The notes: a model not told the origin generated them from the sequence alone. A stretch of DNA of 11,501 nt from Eubacterium sp. (GCA_024696725.1 JAILGO010000063.1:1-11501); one strand, 5' to 3'; positions 1 through 5,442 are shown, counted from the stretch's first letter. Numbers and translations are program-made.

Positions 1-176
1 ACGACCTTTCCGTTATCCTCCGCCACGCCGCAGTAGCTCTGTGAAGCAAAAAATTCTTCGCCCGTTTTCCCGTTTAGAAGCTCCTCCTGCGGAAAGGCGA
101 TACCGTCCTCAACGACCTCGTTCCAGATAGAAATCATCGCCGCTATATCTTTTTCGCTGTATTCTCTGATTATCAT
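1..176 (-). CDS. GNAT-family N-acetyltransferase, N-terminal part (cut by window start)
   Basis: The gene runs leftward and leaves the window after about 58 codons. The visible protein begins MIIREYSEKDIAAMISIWNE, continues with VVEDGIAFPQEE and later reads FFASQSYCGVAEDNGKVV. This is the alpha1/alpha2 and beta2 region of GNAT acetyltransferases, which transfer an acetyl group from acetyl-CoA to an amine. The acetyl-CoA-binding R/Q-x-x-G-x-G/A loop would lie outside the window, so the substrate cannot be guessed. The ATG is supported by a CGGAG ribosome site 7 bases upstream and by a clear promoter at 211-240. The family call is from the pattern of conserved residues and is fairly secure; the specific function is unknown. 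Confidence 0.8.
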   Translation of the reverse strand, partial: MIIREYSEKDIAAMISIWNEVVEDGIAFPQEELLNGKTGEEFFASQSYCGVAEDNGKV

Positions 177-210
177 GTTTTATCTCCGCGGTTTACGATT
201 TATCGTATCC

Positions 211-240
211 ATTATACCATATCAATAATTAAAAGTACAA
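211..240 (-). promoter_or_regulatory. sigma-A-type promoter for the GNAT gene
   Basis: On the minus strand the sequence reads TTGTAC (235-240), an 18-bp spacer and TATAAT (211-216), with a TGG immediately before the -10 that makes it an extended -10 (TGnTATAAT). The start codon lies about 35 bases downstream. The -35 block and its following TTTT match two other minus-strand promoters in the window (1111-1140 and 2466-2495). Confidence 0.65.
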
Positions 241-285
241 CTATGAAAAAAACGGCGGGTTAACCTGTTTGATACGAAATCTCTT

Positions 286-324
286 ATATTCCGTGACATA
301 AAATGAGTTTATGAATCGGAATAT
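286..324. repeat. long imperfect hairpin just after the YjbR-family gene
   Basis: ATATTCCG (286-293) pairs perfectly with CGGAATAT (317-324). Inside it, CATAAA (297-302) pairs with TTTATG (308-313) around a 5-base loop, leaving a 3x3 internal loop between the two stems. It lies 3 bases past the stop codon of the minus-strand gene at 328-690, so it may end or protect the 3' end of that transcript. There is no T-run after it on the minus strand, so it is not a standard intrinsic terminator; on the plus strand it is followed by T-rich sequence. Confidence 0.45.
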
Positions 325-327
325 CGC

Positions 328-690
328 TTACTTTTTCTTTTCAATTATTTCGTAGCTAAGATGAATAAGGTCTTTTAATTCGTCACCGTTTACGCTTCCG
401 TCGAGAATAACCGTGAGCCAGCTTTTTTTATTCATGTGATAAGCAGGGAAGAAGCCCTTGTTATGAAGAAGGGAGCCTATTAGAATCGGGTCGCATTTCA
501 GGTTGATAAAATCTGCCCGCTCTTTACCTTCTAAGCCGAGCTTATTTCTTTCAATGCTTCCTATAAGAGCGAACCACTTTTTGTTTATTCTGTTGCGGAA
601 TACGGCATAGTCGGGAAACTGTATCCATAGTTGCTCTCCCTCAACCCCGAATTCATTTTCAATATAGTCGATAGCTTCCTGCCTTAACAT
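328..690 (-). CDS. MmcQ/YjbR family protein (DUF419)
   Basis: This 120-residue protein fits the compact YjbR/MmcQ (DUF419, CyaY-like fold) family, which is normally about 110-125 residues. Recognisable family features are DYAVFRNRINKKWFALIG around residues 27-44, the INLKCDPILIGSLL segment around 62-75, and the C-terminal SWLTVILDGSVNGDELKDLI stretch. These proteins have a putative DNA-binding or nucleic-acid-related role; no enzymatic activity is established. The start has a GAGG ribosome site 8 bases upstream. The gene lies 38 bases downstream of the ABM-domain gene with no terminator between, so the two are probably co-transcribed from the promoter at 1111-1140. Family assignment is confident; biological role is not. 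Confidence 0.85.
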   Translation of the reverse strand: MLRQEAIDYIENEFGVEGEQLWIQFPDYAVFRNRINKKWFALIGSIERNKLGLEGKERADFINLKCDPILIGSLLHNKGFFPAYHMNKKSWLTVILDGSVNGDELKDLIHLSYEIIEKKK

Positions 691-728
691 AATTAACCTC
701 GCGGATTTTGAAAATACAAATATTATTC

Positions 729-1058
729 TTATTCTCTTATAAACTTCTTGTCTTCGGCTTGAGAATCGTCGCTGACATACCTTTCAACTCTCATACGTAA
801 ATCGTATTTTACACGAAGCTCCGATATTTCGCTCATCATACCTGACGCGTGGTGAATATCGAGCGCCTGCTGATTTTTCCAGCTGTCTATCAGTAATACG
901 GTCTTTTCGTCGTTATACGGCGTAAAATATTCGTACCTGAGATTGCCTCCCTCTGCTCTGATTCTGTCGGCAATTCCGCGTTCTTCCATTTCCCGCGCAA
1001 AAGCTGCGGCGTCGCCGCTTTCCTTACCCGTATAATAGATGTTAATTGTAATGCTCAT
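729..1058 (-). CDS. antibiotic biosynthesis monooxygenase (ABM) domain protein, putative quinol monooxygenase
   Basis: This 109-residue single-domain protein has the dimeric alpha/beta-barrel ABM signature: an N-terminal beta strand (ITINIYYTG), YEYFTPYNDEKTVLLIDSW at about 42-60, and the helix ALDIHHASGMMSEI at about 65-78, then a closing strand. The paired His69-His70 corresponds to the AHH/HH motif common in this family. YgiN-like members oxidise quinols without a cofactor, but many ABM proteins have no known substrate, so the activity is a family inference. A GAGG ribosome site precedes the ATG. It is the first gene of a two-gene unit with the YjbR-family gene. Its place beside two flavin proteins and a MerR regulator suggests redox or electrophile handling. 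Confidence 0.85.
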   Translation of the reverse strand: MSITINIYYTGKESGDAAAFAREMEERGIADRIRAEGGNLRYEYFTPYNDEKTVLLIDSWKNQQALDIHHASGMMSEISELRVKYDLRMRVERYVSDDSQAEDKKFIRE

Positions 1059-1110
1059 ATTATTACCTCGCTTTGATAGTTAAAGTCCGCATTGTATCGG
1101 GACTGTTTCT

Positions 1111-1140
1111 ATATTATCATAATTTCAAATAAAAGTACAG
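1111..1140 (-). promoter_or_regulatory. promoter for the ABM/YjbR unit, overlapping the upstream terminator
   Basis: On the minus strand CTGTAC (1135-1140) is followed by an 18-bp spacer and TAATAT (1111-1116), preceded by TGA to give an extended -10. The -35 bases are the 3' arm of the terminator hairpin at 1135-1158, so termination of the flavin-gene transcript and initiation of the next share the same bases. Confidence 0.5.
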
Positions 1141-1158
1141 CCGTGTTATCGGCTGTAC
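1127..1158 (-). terminator. Rho-independent terminator of the flavodoxin/flavin reductase unit
   Basis: A perfect 9-bp stem, GTACAGCCG (1135-1143) with CGGCTGTAC (1150-1158) and a 6-base loop, is followed on the minus strand by TTTTATTT. It lies about 36 bases after the flavin reductase stop codon, the expected place for its transcript end. Confidence 0.85.
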
Positions 1159-1194
1159 GGTTTAATTAATAATCTTTTTTACTTAAGAGGCGGG

Positions 1195-1764
1195 TTATTT
1201 TGCAAGCTCCTTGCCGCTTTGCCACGCCTGGCCGACCTTTTCGCCCGTTACATAGTAGCCCGCTCTGAATTGGTCGAACATAAGAATTCCTGCTTTTGTT
1301 ATATCTATTCCACCCTTTTCGTCAAGCACTTCCTCGTGAGCGGACACGTTAACGATTTTTCCGATAATACTGTAAACGTTATCGGTTTCAATAATTTCGG
1401 CAAGCTCGCACTCCATTGTTACGGGGAATTCTTCGATTATCGGAGCGTTGACTCTGTCGCTTTTTGTTGCGGTCATACCCGTTCTTTCGAATTTGTCCGG
1501 GACGGTATTACCCGAAGCGATGCCGAAGTAATCTGCCTCTTTAATGTTTTTAACGTCTGCAAGACTTACCGTGAACGCCTTGTTTTTCTTGATGTTCTTA
1601 ACGGTTTTGTGAGTTTCGGTAAGCGCTAAGGTGATTTTATCAATATCGCAAATCATTCCCCACGCAGCGTTCATTACGTCAACAACGCCGTTTTCGTCGT
1701 AAGTTGCAACCATAAGTACCGGCATGGGATAAACAGCCGGCTTAACTCCTAAATCTTTTCTCAT
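1195..1764 (-). CDS. flavin reductase family protein (FMN-binding split barrel)
   Basis: This 189-residue protein has the split-barrel FMN-binding fold of the flavin reductase/FlaRed family. Visible motifs are MPVLMVATYDENG near 14-26, VMNAAWGMICDID at 30-42, THKTVKNIKKNKAFTVSL at 51-68 (the Thr-rich stretch expected to contact FMN phosphate), and GIASGNTVPDKFERTGM at 81-97. Such proteins bind FMN and pass electrons from NAD(P)H or another flavoprotein; the substrate is unknown. I chose the ATG at 1764 because AAAGGAA lies at the right distance; the frame stays open further upstream only by running into the flavodoxin gene. It follows that gene by 37 bases and ends at a strong terminator, so the two probably work as a pair. 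Confidence 0.88.
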   Translation of the reverse strand: MRKDLGVKPAVYPMPVLMVATYDENGVVDVMNAAWGMICDIDKITLALTETHKTVKNIKKNKAFTVSLADVKNIKEADYFGIASGNTVPDKFERTGMTATKSDRVNAPIIEEFPVTMECELAEIIETDNVYSIIGKIVNVSAHEEVLDEKGGIDITKAGILMFDQFRAGYYVTGEKVGQAWQSGKELAK

Positions 1765-1801
1765 AATAATAATTCCTTTCGTTTGGTTTTTTGTATTATG
1801 C

Positions 1802-2428
1802 TTACTTTCCGTCGGGAAAGCTTGTAAAGAAGGCGTGCTCGTTTTCGGGAAGTCCGTATTTATCCTTAGCATCGGATACGGCTTTTATCATAAAGCTCAT
1901 ATTCTTTGCGAGGTTACGCATAGTTTGTAAGCCCTCAAGGTCTTTTTCAACGTCCTCGGGCGTAAAGCCGTGAACCTGATTCCAGTAGGTGCTTGACGCA
2001 ACGGGCATTGAGGAAATGGTAAAGTATTTATTGAGCGCGTCGAACGAGGCTGTATTTCCGCCTCTGCGGCAGGATACAACCGCCGCCCCGATTTTCATCT
2101 GCTTTGAAAACGGCGTGCTGTAAAACAGTCTGTCAAGAAACGCAAGAAGCGTACCGTTAGGCGAGCCGTAATAAACGGGACTGCCGATTACTACTCCGTC
2201 CGCCTCTTCAAAGAGTGGCGCGGTTTCGTTTACCAAATCGTCGAAAACGCACTTACCTCGTTCGCCGCAGGTGTTGCAGCTTATACAGCCGCGTACGGAT
2301 TTATTGCCGATTTCAACTATTTTTGTTTCAACGCCCTCGCTTTCAAATACCTTAATCATTTCATTAAGGGCTCTTGCGGTACATCCCTTCGTGTGCGGAC
2401 TGCCGTTAAATAATAATACCTTTGCCAT
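1802..2428 (-). CDS. flavodoxin-fold NAD(P)H-dependent FMN oxidoreductase with iron-sulfur-flavoprotein cysteine motif
   Basis: This 208-residue protein has a flavodoxin-like fold: beta1 and an FMN-phosphate loop (LLFNGSPHTKGCTARAL, about 5-21), then the flavin-contact loop GSPVYYGSPNGTLLAFLDRL at 82-101. Between them, Cys48, Cys51, Cys54 and Cys60 form the compact C-x2-C-x2-C-x5-C motif of iron-sulfur flavoproteins, which in that family holds a 4Fe-4S cluster. It is therefore probably an anaerobe electron-transfer flavoprotein, reducing oxygen, peroxide, quinone or another acceptor. That cluster binding happens here is a family inference. A GGGGGAAAG ribosome site precedes the ATG and the gene has its own promoter. 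It leads a two-gene unit with the flavin reductase-like gene. Confidence 0.87.
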   Translation of the reverse strand: MAKVLLFNGSPHTKGCTARALNEMIKVFESEGVETKIVEIGNKSVRGCISCNTCGERGKCVFDDLVNETAPLFEEADGVVIGSPVYYGSPNGTLLAFLDRLFYSTPFSKQMKIGAAVVSCRRGGNTASFDALNKYFTISSMPVASSTYWNQVHGFTPEDVEKDLEGLQTMRNLAKNMSFMIKAVSDAKDKYGLPENEHAFFTSFPDGK

Positions 2429-2465
2429 ATCTTTCCCCCGATGCTTTTTCGGTAATTACTTGTTA

Positions 2466-2495
2466 ATTATACCACGGCGGAAAAGAAAAGTACAG
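2466..2495 (-). promoter_or_regulatory. sigma-A-type promoter for the flavodoxin/flavin reductase unit
   Basis: On the minus strand CTGTAC (2490-2495), an 18-bp spacer and TATAAT (2466-2471) are seen, with TGG before the -10 (extended -10). As at 1111-1140, the -35 bases belong to the 3' arm of the preceding hairpin (2483-2517). Confidence 0.6.
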
Positions 2496-2517
2496 TCGTA
2501 TGTACTGCACTTTTCTT
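2483..2517 (-). terminator. Rho-independent terminator after the alpha/beta hydrolase gene
   Basis: AAGAAAAGTACAGT (2483-2496) and ACTGCACTTTTCTT (2504-2517) form a 14-bp stem with a 7-base loop. As minus-strand RNA the single non-identity becomes a G-U pair, while on the plus strand it is an A-C mismatch, so it favours the minus strand. A-rich and U-rich arms and the run TTTTCTTTTCC fit an intrinsic terminator. It starts 10 bases past the hydrolase stop codon. Confidence 0.75.
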
Positions 2518-2526
2518 AAAGTGAAA

Positions 2527-3525
2527 TTATAAATATCTGTTGAAAAAGCTTTCGAGCTTATCAAACGGAATTGCGTTACGGCTTCCTCCGTCGTAAAGGT
2601 CGGTGTGAACAGCGCCTTCGATAACGACCAGTTCCTTATTATCCGTGTACTTATTGCCGTTAATCATATCGTTATAGGCGTCTTTTCCGAAATAGAAGGA
2701 GTGAGCCTTGTCGCCGTGCATTATCATAACGGCAGAGCGAATTTCGTTGCTGTACCGTAAAATCGGCTGATTTATAAATGATTCGCAGCCTGTGACGTTC
2801 CAACCGCCGTTTGAATTGAGCGAACGGGGATGATAACCTCTTTCGGTTTTGTAGTAATCGTAATAGTCCTTTACGAAGAATGGCGCGTCCTCGGGAAGAG
2901 GATCGATTACGCCGCCGCCGAGCTTATACTCGCCGTTTTTCAAATCCTCAAGCCTCTGCGCGCAGAGAGCTTTTTTCGTTTCGTAACGCTTTTCCTCGCT
3001 GTCGTCGCTGTCAAAATAGCCTTTCGCGTTTACTCTTGTCATATCGTACATCGTGGAGGCAACGGTCGACATGATTCTCGTATCAAGCGCCGCCGCGTTA
3101 ATTGCCATGCCGCCCCAGCCGCATATACCTATAATGCCGATTCGGTCTGAGTCGACCTTGTCGTTGAGCGAGAGAAAATCGACGGCTGCCATAAAATCCT
3201 CGGTGTTGATATCGGGGGACGCCATATATCTCGGCTCGCCACCGCTTTCGCCCGTAAACGACGGGTCGAATGCAAGCGTTAAAAAGCCGCGCTCAGCCAT
3301 TGTCTGCGCATAGAGTCCGCTGCACTGCTCCTTAACCGCGCCGAACGGTCCGCATACTGCGATAGCGGGGAGCCTGTCTGAGGAGCTTTTCGGAATGTAC
3401 ATATCCGCCGCAAGCGTAATGCCGTAGCGGTTAACAAATGTTACCTTGCTGTGCTCAACGCTTTCGCTTTTCGGAAAGGTTTTATCCCATTCGCGCGAGA
3501 GCTTTAAATCTGCTTTTTTTATCAT
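2527..3525 (-). CDS. alpha/beta hydrolase, dienelactone-hydrolase/YcjY-like, with atypical nucleophile elbow
   Basis: This 332-residue protein shows the alpha/beta hydrolase layout: a beta hairpin (VTFVNRYGITLAADMYIP, 28-45), an oxyanion-side loop (VCGPFGAVKEQ, 57-67), GFLTLAFDPSFTGESGG (80-96), the nucleophile elbow region DRIGIIGICGWGG (127-139), an acid candidate Asp272 in MHGDKAHS, and a His candidate at 307 in GAVHTDLYD. Aligned by the terminal glycines, the Sm-x-Nuc-x-Gly position is Trp137 and the nearby Cys135 is two residues early, so catalysis by a classical Ser triad is uncertain. The protein has no signal peptide. It follows the lipoprotein gene by 13 bases with an AAAGGAG ribosome site and is expected to be driven by the MerR-type promoter at 4096-4126. 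Family confident; substrate unknown. Confidence 0.85.
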   Translation of the reverse strand: MIKKADLKLSREWDKTFPKSESVEHSKVTFVNRYGITLAADMYIPKSSSDRLPAIAVCGPFGAVKEQCSGLYAQTMAERGFLTLAFDPSFTGESGGEPRYMASPDINTEDFMAAVDFLSLNDKVDSDRIGIIGICGWGGMAINAAALDTRIMSTVASTMYDMTRVNAKGYFDSDDSEEKRYETKKALCAQRLEDLKNGEYKLGGGVIDPLPEDAPFFVKDYYDYYKTERGYHPRSLNSNGGWNVTGCESFINQPILRYSNEIRSAVMIMHGDKAHSFYFGKDAYNDMINGNKYTDNKELVVIEGAVHTDLYDGGSRNAIPFDKLESFFNRYL

Positions 3526-3538
3526 AATCCTTTCTCCT

Positions 3539-4045
3539 TTATCCGACGGAAAACTCCGCCGTTATATTTCCGCTGCCGAGAGCCTCCTCCCAGCCGCTTA
3601 AATCGTCTATACTGCCGAGTCTTGTATAACTCCACGAATTAGAGCCGTAGAACATAACGAGCTGATTTGACTGATAAAGCACTAAATCGCCGGCGTGCGT
3701 TGTTGTCTGCTTATCATTTGCCGAAAGCGTATGACCGAGCCTGCCGACCTTTTCAAATCCCGAGTAGTCGCTCAGCTCAACAGTCAGACCTTCGCTTTTA
3801 ATGATTTCATATAATTCCTTTGCCGCGGCGTTATCCGCAAGAGTCGCGGAAAAAGTCTTTCCGTTAATACTTACTTTTACCTTCATTTCGTTTACCTTCG
3901 TTTCGCTTTGAGTTGCTTCGGACGTTATCGGATTTGTCTCTGTTTCTTTAGTATATGCCGTTTCGGCGGCACCCGGGCCGACGGAGCAGGCTGCCGAAAC
4001 AAAAGCAATAACAAGCGTTAAAATAATTACTGAATATTTCTTCAT
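3539..4045 (-). CDS. lipoprotein with cyclophilin-like domain
   Basis: This 168-residue protein begins with a Lys-Lys n-region, a hydrophobic stretch and VSAAC, placing a candidate lipid-modified Cys at residue 20. A Thr/Glu-rich linker follows to about residue 52, then a compact domain (about 54-168) that reads as the bacterial cyclophilin-like fold. It includes MKVKVSINGKTFSATLADN at 54-72, LSDYSGFEKVGRLGHTL at 91-107, and GDLVLYQSNQLVMFYGSNSW at 119-138. Such domains are often cytosolic and close to flavodoxin genes; here it is exported and tethered outside the membrane. Prolyl isomerase activity is not established for this subfamily. It is the first gene of the divergent operon controlled from 4096-4126, with an AAAGGA ribosome site. 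The -3 Ser of the lipobox is less common than Leu. Confidence 0.83.
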   Translation of the reverse strand: MKKYSVIILTLVIAFVSAACSVGPGAAETAYTKETETNPITSEATQSETKVNEMKVKVSINGKTFSATLADNAAAKELYEIIKSEGLTVELSDYSGFEKVGRLGHTLSANDKQTTTHAGDLVLYQSNQLVMFYGSNSWSYTRLGSIDDLSGWEEALGSGNITAEFSVG

Positions 4046-4062
4046 AATTATCCTTTTTAGTG

Positions 4063-4091
4063 TTGAATTAAGGCGTAAATTGTGTTACAAT
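4063..4091 (+). promoter_or_regulatory. promoter of the MerR regulator gene
   Basis: TTGAAT (4063-4068), a 17-bp spacer and TACAAT (4086-4091) are seen, with a TGT before the -10. The -10 lies within TTGTGTTACAATA, closely matching the promoters before 4939 and 5443. The MerR-type operator (4104-4123) lies just past the expected start site, so a bound regulator could limit its own synthesis. Confidence 0.5.
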
Positions 4092-4095
4092 ACGT

Positions 4096-4126
4096 ATTAT
4101 AATACCTAAACCTGACTTTAGGTCAA
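4096..4126 (-). promoter_or_regulatory. MerR-type promoter and operator for the lipoprotein/hydrolase operon
   Basis: Read on the minus strand this is TTGACC (4121-4126), a 19-bp spacer and TATAAT (4096-4101). The spacer region carries a perfect inverted repeat, ACCTAAA (4104-4110) and TTTAGGT (4117-4123) separated by 6 bases. An overlong 19-20-bp spacer holding the dyad is the hallmark of promoters that MerR-family proteins activate by untwisting DNA. The only MerR-family gene in the window is the divergent neighbour at 4152, so it is the obvious regulator. The dyad resembles the C-T-T-A-A-A-type repeats reported for AdhR/NmlR regulators; that comparison is from memory. Confidence 0.8.
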
Positions 4127-4151
4127 TCTTTTTTTTGAAAAGAGGTAAGCT

Positions 4152-4589
4152 ATGTATACAATCGGACAGGTTTCAAAGATGTTCGGTCTCCCGATATCGA
4201 CTCTGAGATACTACGATAAGGAAGGACTTTTCCCAAATATTGAAAGACAGTCGGGAATACGAAAATTCAGCGAGAACGAAATAGAGGCGCTGAGAGTGAT
4301 TGAGTGCTTAAAGGCGAGCGGTCTTGAAATTAAGGATATAAAGCAGTTTATGAACTGGGTTAAAGAGGGCGCGTCAACCTATGAAAAGCGCAGAGAACTC
4401 TTTGAAGCGCAAAAAGAAGCGGTTGAAACAGAAATCGCACGGCTGGAGAAAATGCTCGATATGGTAAAATTCAAGTGCTGGTATTACGAAACGGCGGTTA
4501 AGGACGGTAACGAGGACAGACTTAACGAAATGCTGCCCGATAAGCTGCCTAAGGATATTCAGAAGCTTTATGAAAACGCTCACTCATAG
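4152..4589 (+). CDS. MerR-family transcriptional regulator, AdhR/NmlR-like
   Basis: This 145-residue protein has the MerR winged helix-turn-helix at the N terminus (YTIGQVSKMFGLPISTLRYY at 2-21, DKEGLFPNIERQSGIRKFS at 22-40), a second HTH region ending IKDIKQFM (60-67), and a long dimerisation coiled coil (about 74-108). The C-terminal tail KLPKDIQKLYENAHS is typical of the group from clostridia that sits beside oxidoreductases. Cys52 (VIECLKASG) matches the redox/electrophile-sensing Cys of AdhR and NmlR regulators; Cys109 is the only other Cys, so metal-cluster sensing is unlikely. It is divergent from the lipoprotein/hydrolase operon and very likely acts at 4104-4123. GAGG lies before the ATG. 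After the TAG the frame remains open for another 16 codons. Confidence 0.92.
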   Translation: MYTIGQVSKMFGLPISTLRYYDKEGLFPNIERQSGIRKFSENEIEALRVIECLKASGLEIKDIKQFMNWVKEGASTYEKRRELFEAQKEAVETEIARLEKMLDMVKFKCWYYETAVKDGNEDRLNEMLPDKLPKDIQKLYENAHS

Positions 4590-4682
4590 AACGCGAAGAC
4601 CGAGCCGTATTACAAAAAGCATAAATATGACGAACTCTGAAAATGTATCGTATTTGTGAGAATATGTTTAAAGGAGAATAAT

Positions 4683-4844
4683 ATGGTGCCGAATAAAAAA
4701 GCTTTTCCGCAGTTTTTCGAAAACGTTTCCGAAAATGAAAAACTGTTAAAAGGCGACCGAATTGAAATGCTCAGGGTAAGCCCGTCGGTTCTTAACCGAC
4801 CGGATAGAATTGAAAGCGTAGAGACGACCGAAAGGTGGGTATAA
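4683..4844 (+). CDS. small hypothetical protein, 53 residues, no recognised family
   Basis: I do not recognise this protein. The ATG at 4683 is preceded by a perfect AAAGGAG site (4670-4676) at the ideal 6-base spacing, the main reason to believe it is translated. The product is charged and soluble, starts MVPNKKAFPQFFENVSENEK, has no membrane segment or Cys, and contains the tetrapeptide DRIE twice. A 7-bp hairpin, GTCGGTT (4784-4790) with AACCGAC (4794-4800), lies in its second half. It sits in the otherwise gene-free 350 bases between the MerR and ferritin-like genes, with no promoter of its own that I can see. It may be a real small protein, or the remnant of a longer gene that lost its 3' part. 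Confidence 0.4.
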   Translation: MVPNKKAFPQFFENVSENEKLLKGDRIEMLRVSPSVLNRPDRIESVETTERWV

Positions 4845-4895
4845 AACGGACGAAATAATTTATACGCAATAGTTAATGTATACTTTTTCAGCCGT

Positions 4896-4913
4896 TTGTG
4901 TTATAGTAAAATA
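4896..4913 (+). promoter_or_regulatory. extended -10 promoter for the ferritin-like gene
   Basis: TGTTATAGT (4899-4907) is an extended -10; no convincing -35 hexamer is present at 16-18 bp. The surrounding 18 bases, TTGTGTTATAGTAAAATA, match 17 of 18 positions with the promoter at 5401-5418. Confidence 0.5.
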
Positions 4914-4938
4914 TAATAACTGTATAGGAGGAAAATTT

Positions 4939-5334
4939 ATGAGTATATCTCCCGAGGATATGAAGGTGCTTTTAAAAGCTCAGCAGGGCGAACTCGACGC
5001 AGTGCTTATGTATAACGCCCTCGCGGATGCGGTTAAGGACGAGAAGGACGCGGAGGTGTTCCGTCAGCTTGCGGCGGAGGAGGGACATCACGCGGCGGTT
5101 TTTAAAGCTCTTACAAATCAGACCTTAAAACCTAAAAAAACGCTCGCTGTAATCGTTCCGCTTCTCTATAAGCTGCTCGGAAAAAAGCGCGTATATCCAA
5201 TTATCGCTAAGAGTGAATACGGCGCTGTGGATACTTACGCTCCCGTCGCGGAAAAGTTTCCCGAGGCTGAAAGCGTAAAAAACGACGAGCACCGACACGG
5301 CGATACCGTTTTCGGCTTGCTTGTTAACGAATAG
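4939..5334 (+). CDS. ferritin-like diiron protein of the rubrerythrin family, no rubredoxin domain
   Basis: This 131-residue protein has the four-helix ferritin-like pattern. Candidate iron ligands are Glu18 (QQGELDAVLMY), Glu48 and His51 (AAEEGHHA), Glu93 (KSEYGAVDTY), and Glu117 with His120 (NDEHRHGD), giving the two E-x-x-H motifs expected for a diiron site. Classical rubrerythrin is about 190 residues with a C-terminal rubredoxin Cys4 domain; that domain is absent here and there are no Cys, so any peroxidase activity would need a separate electron donor. A role in peroxide or oxygen defence, or in iron handling, is inferred. The frame is open from 4876, but the ATG at 4939 is right because AGGAGG lies 7 bases upstream and the promoter region covers the earlier codons. 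The gene is monocistronic, closed by a strong terminator. Confidence 0.88.
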   Translation: MSISPEDMKVLLKAQQGELDAVLMYNALADAVKDEKDAEVFRQLAAEEGHHAAVFKALTNQTLKPKKTLAVIVPLLYKLLGKKRVYPIIAKSEYGAVDTYAPVAEKFPEAESVKNDEHRHGDTVFGLLVNE

Positions 5335-5371
5335 CCGACGGGAATCGGATAAAAGGTCGGTTCGCGTTACG

Positions 5372-5402
5372 GCGGCAGGTATATTGCCTGCCGCTTTTTA
5401 TT
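5372..5402 (+). terminator. Rho-independent terminator of the ferritin-like gene
   Basis: GCGGCAGG (5372-5379) pairs perfectly with CCTGCCGC (5387-5394) around a 7-base loop and is followed by TTTTTATT. It lies 37 bases after the stop codon. Confidence 0.9.
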
Positions 5403-5412
5403 GTGTTATAAT
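5384..5412 (+). promoter_or_regulatory. promoter of the sensor-kinase operon, nested in the upstream terminator
   Basis: TTGCCT (5384-5389), a 17-bp spacer and TATAAT (5407-5412) with a TGT giving an extended -10. The -35 hexamer is inside the terminator hairpin (5372-5394). The start codon of the 7TM sensor lies about 30 bases downstream, with a GGGGGAG ribosome site. Confidence 0.7.
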
Positions 5413-5442
5413 AAAATACAGTAAAAGGAAGGGGGAGAGAAA

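Noticed and set aside
1765..1872. 36-codon upstream extension of the flavin reductase reading frame
   Set aside because: It overlaps the end of the flavodoxin gene, has no ribosome site, and the ATG at 1764 has a good one and begins at the family's normal N terminus.
2830..3313. Plus-strand open frames inside the hydrolase gene
   Set aside because: They are shadows of the real minus-strand gene, lack ribosome sites and show no recognisable protein features.
4876..4938. Upstream extension of the ferritin-like reading frame
   Set aside because: It covers the promoter and AGGAGG site; the ATG at 4939 has ideal spacing and matches the family start.
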